This document shows, piece by piece, positions 17,092 to 23,590 of a DNA stretch of 33,094 bases. The stretch covers positions 1 to 33,094 of the forward strand of contig CALYBB010000046.1 of NCBI GenBank assembly GCA_944393715.1, given 5' to 3'. The number at the start of each line of letters is the position of its first letter. The stretch's first letter is position 1. This DNA is from an uncultured Alphaproteobacteria bacterium (GTDB lineage: Bacteria > Pseudomonadota > Alphaproteobacteria > RF32 > CAG-239). Made by a program: the position numbers and the translations under genes. The notes beneath the pieces were generated by a model that saw only the letters and a program-made list of their open reading frames with translations, was not told the origin of the DNA and did not search any database.

Positions 17092-17355
17092 ATATCTAAG
17101 GAGAAACGCAAGTGCTTTTCAGAAAAATATTATTGTTTTTCAATTTATTATGTTGTTTTAGGTAATAATTTATTGCGAAAATAGAAATTTTCAGGTACAA
17201 AAGAATGAATTAATTATGGCTTTTTATTTTGACAAAATTTAATTATTAATTAGTTTGCAGTTGCAAAAATTTAATATTTACTGATTTGATTGCATTTAAG
17301 TTTAGATATTGTTTGATAAGCTTTTATTAGAGATTAGGTTTTCAAAAAGTCAAAA

Positions 17356-17619
17356 TTGCAGAGTGAGGTATTGACATTTAAGTCTTTGCTCGGTGCTATC
17401 AATCAATTTTATAGAGAAAATCTATTAGAAATTCAAAGAGAGGGTATCCGTTGTGCAAAAATTGCTGGCAAATATTCAAAAGAGCGTAAGAAAAAACTAT
17501 CAGCAGAGCAAATAAAAGAAATACAAAATAGAATGAATGATAGAAAAACCAATGCCACAGCATTAGCAAAAGAATATGGAATTAGTAGAGGTTTATTATA
17601 TCAAGTATTAAAAGCGTAA
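17356..17619 (+). pseudogene. C-terminal remnant of a serine recombinase
   Basis: The 87 codons resemble the last third of resolvase/invertase proteins. First comes the end of the long E-helix (LLGAINQFYRENLLEIQREGI), then the linker CAKIAGKYSKERKKKLSAEQI, then a Hin-type helix-turn-helix (ATALAKEYGISRGLLYQVLK). The catalytic N-terminal domain with the nucleophilic serine is missing, and the only start is a weak TTG at 17356 without a clear SD. It cannot recombine DNA; it might still bind DNA if translated. An intrinsic terminator follows at 17625. Confidence 0.65.
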
Positions 17620-17624
17620 TATAG

Positions 17625-17650
17625 GGCGGATTTATTCCGCCTTTTGTTTT
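17625..17650 (+). terminator. Intrinsic terminator after the recombinase remnant
   Basis: GGCGGA (17625-17630), 5-base loop, TCCGCC (17636-17641), then TTTTGTTTT. Separates the remnant from the lipoprotein operon. Confidence 0.75.
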
Positions 17651-17751
17651 AGATAAATTAGATATTTTGTTGATTTTTAATTATTTATATTTTAGTGTGT
17701 TGTAATATATTTTTCTATGTTGTTCTAAAATGTTAAATTCTGGGAGATGGT

Positions 17752-18156
17752 ATGATAAAAAAAGGACTTATGCTTCTATTAACAATAACTTTAATGGGGT
17801 GTGCTACTGTTATGCGTGACAGTAGTCAGATTATCCCCATTCAAGCAAATATAGATAATGTTGATATTGAAATTACGAATTCTGATGGAGCTGTTGTTTA
17901 TACAGGAAAAACACCAACAACTGTTTGGTTAAAAACAGCAAAAAAAGGATATTTTAGTCCTGAAAAATATTATGTAAAAGCATCAAAAAACGGTTATGTC
18001 ACTCAATATACAACAATTGATTGGCATATAAGTAATTGGTATTGGTTTGGTAATTTCGTATTTGGTTTTATAGCAGGATGGTTTTTTGTTGACCCTCTAA
18101 CTGGAAAAATGTATTATCTTGATGATATTGCCACCATACAAATGCCTAAATCATAG
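17752..18156 (+). CDS. PEGA-like lipoprotein, first gene of cargo operon
   Basis: A 134-residue predicted lipoprotein: signal MIKKGLMLLLTITLMGC with lipobox LMGC (Cys17). The mature part has VDIEITNSDGAVVYTGKTPTTVWL, the pattern of a small beta-sandwich PEGA-type surface domain, followed by KKGYFSPEKYYVKASKNGY. A hydrophobic stretch near the end (WYWFGNFVFGFIAGWFFVDPLTG) could be a second membrane contact. GGGAG lies 5 bases before the ATG. The next gene begins 14 bases after its stop. Low GC like the rest of the element. Function unknown. Confidence 0.7.
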   Translation: MIKKGLMLLLTITLMGCATVMRDSSQIIPIQANIDNVDIEITNSDGAVVYTGKTPTTVWLKTAKKGYFSPEKYYVKASKNGYVTQYTTIDWHISNWYWFGNFVFGFIAGWFFVDPLTGKMYYLDDIATIQMPKS

Positions 18157-18170
18157 CAAGAGGTATAAAA

Positions 18171-18323
18171 ATGAAAAAAGTTTTTTTATTGTTTGTAATA
18201 GTTTTATTATCAGGATGTAATAGTTTTAGATGTGAATTTACTCATCCAAATAATATGACACCCGCAATGTTAGAATATTGTAAAGCAGCAGCAAGTTCGT
18301 CTGATGTATATGTAGCGAAGTAA
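18171..18323 (+). CDS. Small lipoprotein, 50 residues
   Basis: A short gene that starts MKKVFLLFVIVLLSGC, a clear lipoprotein signal with lipobox LLSGC (Cys16). A mature peptide of about 35 residues with two more cysteines (FRCEF and EYCKAA) follows. AAGAGG lies about 7 bases before the ATG. It sits between the PEGA-like lipoprotein (14-base gap) and the NERD gene (10-base gap), so the three are very likely one operon. It resembles small entry-exclusion or lysis-type lipoproteins only in size; no family is recognised. Confidence 0.65.
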   Translation: MKKVFLLFVIVLLSGCNSFRCEFTHPNNMTPAMLEYCKAAASSSDVYVAK

Positions 18324-18333
18324 TATACATAAT

Positions 18334-19059
18334 ATGTCTGAATTACTTGTTGTTATACTAATTTTCTTTTTAATTGGCTATATCTCATATAAGAAAGCCA
18401 AAAGGGATGTTATACGAGAGCAATTACAACGACAAGAAAACATTGATTTAATTAGTAGTGTAACACCTATATTTAGAGGGACATCTACCGAAAGATTCCT
18501 AATTTTAACTTTATTAAAATACGGTATAAATTCAAAAACTATATTTCACGACCTATACATATTTAAACCAGATGGAAAAACATCTCAAATTGACCTTGTT
18601 GTCGCTACAAGTGTTGGTATAATTGTTTTTGAAGTAAAAGATTATAGTGGTTGGATATATGGAAAAGGTAATCAACAAAAATGGACGCAGGTATTATCTT
18701 ATGGTAGAGAAAAACACCGCTTTTATAATCCTGTATTACAAAATAAATCTCATATATCTCAATTACAAAGAATTTTGAAAGAAAAAGTCCCTTTTTATTC
18801 TGTTATTGTCTTTTATGGTAATTGTAGATTAGAAGATATTAGTTTTATCCCTCAAAACACATTTATTACTAAATCTTATAGAGTTCTTGATGTTGTAGAA
18901 AGTATATTACAAAATAATCCTGTTGCTAATTATAAAGATAAACGTAATGTTGTAAATCTTTTGAAAAAAGCTGTTGCGAATGGGGGTAAAGATAATATTG
19001 AAGAAAAACATATTGATAATATTAAAAATATGTTAGGAGATGATAGAATTTTCAAATAA
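18334..19059 (+). CDS. Membrane-anchored NERD-domain (nuclease-related) protein
   Basis: A 241-residue protein with one N-terminal transmembrane helix (about 3-18, ELLVVILIFFLIGYI) and a NERD domain. The domain shows STERFLILTLL, QIDLVVATSVGIIVFEVKDYSG with Asp87, Glu100 and Lys102 forming a PD-(D/E)xK-like constellation, and YNPVLQNKSHI. NERD proteins are predicted nucleases or nucleic-acid binders, common on plasmids and mobile elements. The membrane anchor suggests action at the inner face of the cytoplasmic membrane. It is the third gene of the lipoprotein operon. A defence or DNA-entry role is inference only. Confidence 0.75.
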   Translation: MSELLVVILIFFLIGYISYKKAKRDVIREQLQRQENIDLISSVTPIFRGTSTERFLILTLLKYGINSKTIFHDLYIFKPDGKTSQIDLVVATSVGIIVFEVKDYSGWIYGKGNQQKWTQVLSYGREKHRFYNPVLQNKSHISQLQRILKEKVPFYSVIVFYGNCRLEDISFIPQNTFITKSYRVLDVVESILQNNPVANYKDKRNVVNLLKKAVANGGKDNIEEKHIDNIKNMLGDDRIFK

Positions 19060-19063
19060 ATTC

Positions 19064-19249
19064 CTACATTTCCACCACCGAATATTTCCCATTAAAATAT
19101 TTAACAATAGCAAAATTATGTTTATTTAGGGCTTGGAATACTACAATCCAAGCCCAATTATTATTGAATACAATTTTACCATCGCTTTGGATATATGAAT
19201 ATTTTTTATTGTATGTCATTAGTTGCTGATATGCTCTGATTATTTCCAT
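19064..19249 (-). CDS. Small hypothetical protein of the element
   Basis: 61 residues, ATG at 19247-19249 preceded by AAGGAT at a good distance. The sequence has aromatic-rich beta-like segments (NNWAWIVVFQAL, FAIVKYFNGKYSVVE) and no signal peptide. It converges with the NERD gene, with 4 bases between the stops. No family recognised. Confidence 0.5.
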   Translation of the reverse strand: MEIIRAYQQLMTYNKKYSYIQSDGKIVFNNNWAWIVVFQALNKHNFAIVKYFNGKYSVVEM

Positions 19250-19319
19250 TTTTTATCCTTAATTTTCTTTTATAAAAATTAAAATTCACCAATTAACGAA
19301 AATTGAATGTAGGGTTATT

Positions 19320-19794
19320 TTATAGATATTTTAGTAATTTTTGAGTGATTAGCTGATTACCTCGGTTAATGAGAATATCTAAATAATTGCTGATGGTATA
19401 TTTTTCTTCATATAACGGCTGAATTTGAATCAGATTTTGAACTAATCTATGTAATATGTTAATGGGTGGTTGTCTTCTTTCACAGATTAGCATACCTAAA
19501 TAATCTTGGCTTTTATTTAAAAATTGTTGGCTGAATTGCCTTTGACTTTTTACTATCCCTAATTTTTGAAGATATTGACAGCATTCTCTAATAAATTCGG
19601 CATCTTCTTCTTGCTCTAAATTATAGCGTTTAGTTCTGGCTTGTCTTAATTCGTCATTGTTTTTAGATTTTTTATCTGTTAATGCCTTTTTTTCGCTCTC
19701 TGGTGAGGTATATTTTAGTTTGTCGTTGGATCGCCTTATTATCCTTCATTAGTGCTGCTATGCGGTCATTTATTGCGGTTTTCTCTAAATTCAT
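19320..19794 (-). pseudogene. Frameshifted DUF6626-like gene
   Basis: A good start (ATG at 19792-19794, AAGGAG upstream) opens a frame of 40 codons that stops early. The rest of the protein continues in another frame to the stop at 19320-19322. The switch can be placed in a run of seven A (T-run 19687-19693 on the plus strand); removing one A joins both parts into a protein of about 157 residues. The second part has a helical core with GIVKSQRQFSQQFLNKSQDYLGML, reminiscent of DUF6626-type small proteins of alphaproteobacteria. This is either a decayed gene, a slippage-controlled gene or a base-calling error. Confidence 0.55.
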
Positions 19795-19817
19795 ATATTC
19801 TCCTTTTTGTATATTTA

Positions 19818-20228
19818 TCAATTAAAATCTGTAATTGGCAAATATAGGTCTGAATTTGTTGTGATAGATTGCCCCTCTTTTAGGCAATAAGCATAAACAT
19901 TTTGCTCGTCATATTTGCCAGATTTGATAATTTGGCAATCTGTGGTTAATGATGGATAAATGTTTTTAAGGTCGTTACTTAAAAAGTGGTGTAGTTCTTT
20001 GACCTTGTTTAGTGGTAAATCAATGATGATATGTAAATGTGGTTGTTTGAAGTCCCTAGACCCTACTTCTTGAAATACACCTATTTGATATTGTCTATCT
20101 TTGTGTTTATAATAGCGTGAGCCAAGTGTTTTTCTATAATATTTTTGTAGTGATTTTCTAAAATTTATCATTAAATTTCTTTGTGATAAATTTTCAATAT
20201 GTGGGTTAAATGTCATAAATATTTTCAT
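19818..20228 (-). CDS. Putative HUH-type replication initiator
   Basis: A 136-residue protein with the layout of small rolling-circle Rep proteins: a motif 1-like KIFMTFNP at the N-terminus, an HUH metal site HLH at residues 64-66 (QPHLHIIID), and a motif 3-like YAYCLKEG with Tyr112/Tyr114 and Lys117. AAGGAA lies 6 bases before the ATG at 20226-20228. No helicase domain is present, as in small single-stranded phage or plasmid Reps. It would nick the origin of the element, and several hairpins lie just upstream (20260-20369). The call is by motif only. Confidence 0.6.
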   Translation of the reverse strand: MKIFMTFNPHIENLSQRNLMINFRKSLQKYYRKTLGSRYYKHKDRQYQIGVFQEVGSRDFKQPHLHIIIDLPLNKVKELHHFLSNDLKNIYPSLTTDCQIIKSGKYDEQNVYAYCLKEGQSITTNSDLYLPITDFN

Positions 20229-20582
20229 AATAATTTCCTTTGGATAATAGTTTATAATAGCCGATGTTGTGTCGGCTTTTATTAAATTTGCTTTGAGCGG
20301 TGGGAGAATAACTACACCACCGCAATAAGTTTAGTTTATTAGGGAAGTCGGCTGATAATGGACTTCCCTTATCATAATCAACCACAAAAACATTTTAATA
20401 TGCTTGACCGTCAAAAAGCAAAATTAAAATGCTTGTTGAATCTATTTATCTAAAAGTGATTAAAGTTTGTAATTAGTTAGATTTTTTATAATTTTTTATA
20501 AAAAAGAGGATTTAAAAATGTAGCACCTGTGTAGCACCAAAAAAAATAAGGATTTCAGAAAACTCTGAAACCCTTGGAAAAC
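20229..20582. other. AT-rich spacer with hairpins, candidate replication origin
   Basis: No gene is visible. It holds three hairpins: AGCCGA/TCGGCT at 20259-20277; GCGGTGG/CCACCGC at 20297-20303 and 20317-20323; and a 9-bp stem AGGGAAGTC/GACTTCCCT at 20341-20349 and 20361-20369. It also holds a direct repeat TGTAGCACC (20519-20527 and 20530-20538) next to the attachment site. Clustered hairpins just upstream of a Rep gene fit a rolling-circle origin; the direct repeat could be integrase arm sites. Both are inference. Confidence 0.4.
20539..20570 (-). terminator. Element-borne terminator for tRNA-Thr
   Basis: On the minus strand, a 7-bp stem (TTTCAGA/TCTGAAA, 20553-20570) is followed 6 bases later by eight T (20539-20546). 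It lies 13 bases after the CCA end of the tRNA and would replace the terminator at 16588-16620 that the insertion moved away. Confidence 0.5.
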
Positions 20583-20629
20583 TGGTGCCGACAGAGAGAC
20601 TTGAACTCCCGACCCACTGATTACAAATC
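20583..20629 (-). repeat. Right att repeat (inside tRNA-Thr)
   Basis: 47-base direct repeat of 16619-16665, covering CCA, the T arm, the variable loop and the anticodon stem-loop of the intact tRNA. Confidence 0.9.
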
Positions 20630-20658
20630 AGTTGCTCTACCAACTGAGCTATGTCGGC
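20583..20658 (-). tRNA. tRNA-Thr (anticodon UGU)
   Basis: A full cloverleaf reads on the minus strand. The acceptor stem is GCCGACA/TGTCGGC, the D arm GCTC...GAGC, the anticodon stem ACTGA/TCAGT with loop TTTGTAA (anticodon TGT), and the T arm GGGAG/CTCTC with TTCAAGT. The 3' CCA is encoded. It is close to the E. coli tRNA-Thr(UGU) sequence. The gene hosts the integrated element at its 3' side and remains intact. Confidence 0.95.
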
Positions 20659-20673
20659 ATTGATTCTGCGGCT

Positions 20674-20702
20674 TTTATACCTGAGGGATCGGGCAAAGTC
20701 AA
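20674..20702 (-). promoter_or_regulatory. Promoter of tRNA-Thr
   Basis: Minus strand TTGACT (20697-20702), 17-base spacer, TATAAA (20674-20679), about 8 bases before the expected transcript start and 15 before the mature 5' end. Near-consensus, as expected for a tRNA gene. Confidence 0.8.
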
Positions 20703-20837
20703 TAAAAATGTTTTGTTCGTGAAAAATTAATCTCAGAAGCCGCAGCGGATAAATGGGATATTTTTCTTGGTATTTTGTATTTATTTGCGGTAGGATTAGG
20801 GTCTGTAGGTATTTTGGTTGAAAAAAAAGGAAAAAGC

Positions 20838-22193
20838 ATGGCGACGAATAAATGGTTTGGAACAGATGGTGTCAGGGGGGCGGCTAATGAGTTTCCGATG
20901 ACGGCTGATTTTGCGCTTAAACTTGGGTGTGCGGCGGCAGAGTTGATTTGTACCCAGCGGTGCAGAGTTGCAATTGCTAAAGATACACGGATTTCTGGTG
21001 ATATGCTTGAGGCGGCGCTGACAGCAGGGTTTACGGCTAAAGGCGTTGACGTTGTTCGGCTCGGAATTGTTCCGACTCCGGCCGTAACGACGCTTGCCGG
21101 ACAGCTGGATGTTGATATGGCGGTGATGATTACCGCTTCGCATAATCCTTATCAGGATAACGGAATTAAATTAATTTCTCCCGACGGCAGCAAGTTTTCC
21201 GATGAAACGACTGCGGCATTGGAGATGATGATTCTTAATAATGCTTTTTCTTTTGATGGTAGAAAAATCGGCCGAGTGATTGAGGATAAGACGGCCGGCG
21301 AACGGTATGAGCAGGCAGCGCTGAATATGTTTTCCGGTTTGGATCTGAAAGGAATGAAAATAGCCGTTGATTGTGCCAATGGTTGTTTCAGCGGAATATT
21401 GCCCAATGTTTTGCAGCGGCTTGGGGCAGATATTGTTGTCCTCGGCACAACGCCGGACGGAATGAATATTAACAGAGATTGCGGATCGCAGCATCCTGAG
21501 GCTTTGATGGATTTGGTCAAAGAACAACATGCCGATTTGGGTATTGCGACAGACGGCGATGGTGACAGAATTAAAATCTGTGATGATTCCGGAAGGCTGG
21601 TTAAGAGTGATCAGCTGTTGGCTTTTTTGGCCGAATATTTGCAAAAAACAGGCGAAAATCAATCACGGCCGATTGTTTCGACTAAATTATCCAATACCGG
21701 ATTGGAGCGCTATATTACAAAAATACTCGGTTTGCCGTATTTTATTACGCCGGTTGGCGAACGTCACGTAATCAGCCGGCTGCGCGATGAAGGCGGGGTT
21801 TGCGGCGGTGAAGAGTCGGGGCATCTGGTGTTGCTGGATTATGCTCAATCCGGCGATGCGATGATGGCTGCGCTGAAAGTGCTTCAGGGAATCGCGGCGA
21901 GCGGCAAAAAAGCTTCGGAAATTTTTCCGTTGTTTGAAGAAGATTTTGTGTTTTTTGAAAACTATAAGGTTGCTGATAACGCGCAGGTTAAAACAACGGC
22001 AGGAGATCCGACCCTTAAGGTGTTGGTTGACAAATTTGCGCAAGATATGGCCGGACATGGGCGGGTGGTGATTCATCCGTCAGGTACGGAGCCGAAAATC
22101 AGAATCTGGGTTTGCGGCGATGATGAAGCCAAAGTTAAAGCCTGTGGACAGGCTTTGTGGAATAAGATTGATGATTTGTGCCGCGGTGTATAA
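20838..22193 (+). CDS. glmM: Phosphoglucosamine mutase
   Basis: Converts glucosamine-6-phosphate to glucosamine-1-phosphate for UDP-GlcNAc, the precursor of peptidoglycan and lipopolysaccharide. The 451-residue protein has the family start WFGTDGVRG, the phosphoserine loop TASHNPYQDNG with Ser101, the metal loop DGDGDR (about 242), GGEESGH, and the phosphate-binding HPSGTEPKIR near the C-terminus. I used the ATG at 20838, which follows AAAAGG at 7 bases and gives the family length; the 21 in-frame codons before it are not conserved. Confidence 0.95.
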   Translation: MATNKWFGTDGVRGAANEFPMTADFALKLGCAAAELICTQRCRVAIAKDTRISGDMLEAALTAGFTAKGVDVVRLGIVPTPAVTTLAGQLDVDMAVMITASHNPYQDNGIKLISPDGSKFSDETTAALEMMILNNAFSFDGRKIGRVIEDKTAGERYEQAALNMFSGLDLKGMKIAVDCANGCFSGILPNVLQRLGADIVVLGTTPDGMNINRDCGSQHPEALMDLVKEQHADLGIATDGDGDRIKICDDSGRLVKSDQLLAFLAEYLQKTGENQSRPIVSTKLSNTGLERYITKILGLPYFITPVGERHVISRLRDEGGVCGGEESGHLVLLDYAQSGDAMMAALKVLQGIAASGKKASEIFPLFEEDFVFFENYKVADNAQVKTTAGDPTLKVLVDKFAQDMAGHGRVVIHPSGTEPKIRIWVCGDDEAKVKACGQALWNKIDDLCRGV

Positions 22194-22226
22194 ATTCAAA
22201 ATTAAACTTTTGTTTACTTTTAAGGC

Positions 22227-22244
22227 CTATGCTGTAAAGCATAG
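22227..22244. other. Hairpin downstream of glmM
   Basis: CTATGCT (22227-22233), GTAA loop, AGCATAG (22238-22244). No T-run follows, so it is not a standard terminator; it lies 12 bases before the SD of the next small gene and may affect read-through or translation. Confidence 0.4.
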
Positions 22245-22266
22245 TATTATGGCATAAGGAGCATGG

Positions 22267-22476
22267 ATGATGCGGCAAAAAATTGAAAAAGCCTTATTTG
22301 ACTGGAGCAGGGACAGAAATCCGCGGATTCAAAGCAGGGGGACGGTTGCTTTGTTGGCTCAGAGGGTTAAGATATCTGAAAATTCCAAGATGGCAGGGAC
22401 GACCCGATGCGTTTGGCCGACGGCTCCTGTTCGCGGCGAAACGCGTTATTTAAGCCGCCGGATTTGGATGAGTTGA
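22267..22476 (+). CDS. Small basic hypothetical protein
   Basis: 69 residues, rich in Arg and Lys, with an AAGGAG 5 bases before the ATG. Phrases include LFDWSRDRNPRIQSRGTVALLAQ. I do not recognise it. Towards its 3' end another frame also reads plausibly (MRLADGS...LFKPPDLDELRVVFS), so a frameshift or a different gene model is possible. It stands 13 bases before the next membrane protein gene and may be co-transcribed with it. Confidence 0.4.
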   Translation: MMRQKIEKALFDWSRDRNPRIQSRGTVALLAQRVKISENSKMAGTTRCVWPTAPVRGETRYLSRRIWMS

Positions 22477-22489
22477 GGGTTGTCTTTTC

Positions 22490-22810
22490 ATGTTTAAGGG
22501 GCTGATTGCGCTATTTACGTCCGGAGTTATTTTTAGCCCGTTTGTGCTTTTTGGCGTTTTTTCGGGCTTTTTTGCCATGTTTAAGATGACGCCGGAAGCC
22601 ATAGCCGGATTGTTTGGTGATTTTCGTTTTTACGGCGCTGTGGCTGTCGCGGCGGTTGTATGGACGCTGATGTTTGCAAAAGTCTACCGCGAAGGCGGCG
22701 TTGACGTCGACTGGTCAGCAACTGCCGGAAAAATCGTTTGGAATTTTGTCCGCTATTTTATTGCTTTTGTTCTGTCGATGTCATTTGTGATGATGATCAG
22801 TATTTTTTAG
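22490..22810 (+). CDS. Small integral membrane protein
   Basis: 106 residues with three predicted transmembrane helices: about 4-31 (LIALFTSGVIFSPFVLFGVF), 46-64 (FYGAVAVAAVVWTLMFA) and 83-105 (IVWNFVRYFIAFVLSMSFV). A short charged loop (YREGGVDVDW) lies between the last two. No family recognised. GAGGG lies about 10 bases before the ATG. Its 3' end overlaps by 4 bases the stop of the convergent small gene at 22807. Confidence 0.6.
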   Translation: MFKGLIALFTSGVIFSPFVLFGVFSGFFAMFKMTPEAIAGLFGDFRFYGAVAVAAVVWTLMFAKVYREGGVDVDWSATAGKIVWNFVRYFIAFVLSMSFVMMISIF

Positions 22811-22980
22811 ATGCTGAAATCAATGTTGGTGCCTTTGTCGGCAGAGGCAGAAACCATCCGGTTCGGATCAAGAAGAATTTCTACGACTTGTTGCTGCATC
22901 TCGGCATTTTGTTTGATGATGCTGAGTTGAATCTGTTGCATAGCCAGAGCATATGAGCTTAAAGATTCGATTTCTGCCAT
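22807..22980 (-). CDS. YjfB-like small putative motility-family protein
   Basis: 57 residues: MAEIESLSSYALAMQQIQ, then LSIIKQNAEMQQQVVEILL, then a polar Ser/Ala tail. Short helical proteins with this shape belong to the YjfB 'putative motility protein' family, often found in flagellated bacteria. AAGGAG lies 7 bases before the ATG at 22978-22980, a strong sign that the gene is real. No flagellar genes are in this window, so the link to motility is unsupported here. Confidence 0.55.
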   Translation of the reverse strand: MAEIESLSSYALAMQQIQLSIIKQNAEMQQQVVEILLDPNRMVSASADKGTNIDFSI

Positions 22981-23116
22981 TTCTTTTCTCCTTCATAACT
23001 TCTATAAGCATAACATAAAATTGATAAAAAAGCATTAAAAAAATTTTTTTAGAAAACATTTTTTAGCGCCGAGGACTGATTATATTACAATAATCAACTT
23101 TTTATCGGAGGTGATA

Positions 23117-23590
23117 ATGAGATATGGAATTTTGGCGCTGATTTTTGGCGGCGCTATTGTTTGGGCGTTGTTTGCCATGGCGCAGGAGCCTGAGAAGAAT
23201 GATTATCCGCCGACAGTCATTTTTGGTGCTGCGGCAACGGCAACCGGCGGGCAAAATGAATTTGTGGTTGAACAACCGGACGGTGCACCGAATCCGCTCG
23301 GAGATCCGATAGATGTCTCTGATACGCCGCCGCAGGTTGCGGATATTCCGGAGGAAATGAGTAATCGCTCGGTAAGGCAAAATGCTGATGATGCGGTATC
23401 GCAGCAAGCCGCGCAAAGCCAAGGAAATTTGCCGGCAGAATCGCAGGCTTTGGGGAAAGATTTTCAGAATACGCTGCTGGAAGCCAACGGGCGGGTATAT
23501 GATGTTCAGTCATATCCGGAGCAGGATTTTAATTTGATGGGAAATCCGGCAAATCCGCAAACGATTTATTCTCCAAATGTCAACAACTAA
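23117..23590 (+). CDS. Exported protein of unknown function
   Basis: 157 residues with an N-terminal signal peptide or anchor (MRYGILALIFGGAIVWALFAMA) and a low-complexity, Pro/Gln/Asn-rich acidic mature part. Two short ordered-looking phrases are TVIFGAAATATGGQNEFVV and GRVYDVQSYPEQDFNLMG. The start ATG at 23117 is set by CGGAGG 5 bases upstream; the GTG at 23111 overlaps the SD. It converges with the large Cys-rich gene, overlapping by 4 bases. No family recognised. Confidence 0.6.
   Translation: MRYGILALIFGGAIVWALFAMAQEPEKNDYPPTVIFGAAATATGGQNEFVVEQPDGAPNPLGDPIDVSDTPPQVADIPEEMSNRSVRQNADDAVSQQAAQSQGNLPAESQALGKDFQNTLLEANGRVYDVQSYPEQDFNLMGNPANPQTIYSPNVNN

Larger units (their letters stand above)
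16619..20629. mobile_element. Integrated element in tRNA-Thr, about 4 kb
   Basis: A 47-bp exact direct repeat (16619-16665 and 20583-20629) is the 3' half of tRNA-Thr, from CCA through the anticodon loop. The intact tRNA is at the right end; the left copy is a bare fragment. Between them the DNA is clearly more AT-rich than its flanks, and the genes look plasmid- or phage-like: methylase and serine recombinase remnants, lipoproteins, NERD protein, a DUF6626-like gene and an HUH Rep. tRNA 3' ends are standard attachment sites of tyrosine integrases, but no integrase gene is visible between the repeats. One att copy plus the element measures 3,964 bases. Confidence 0.85.
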
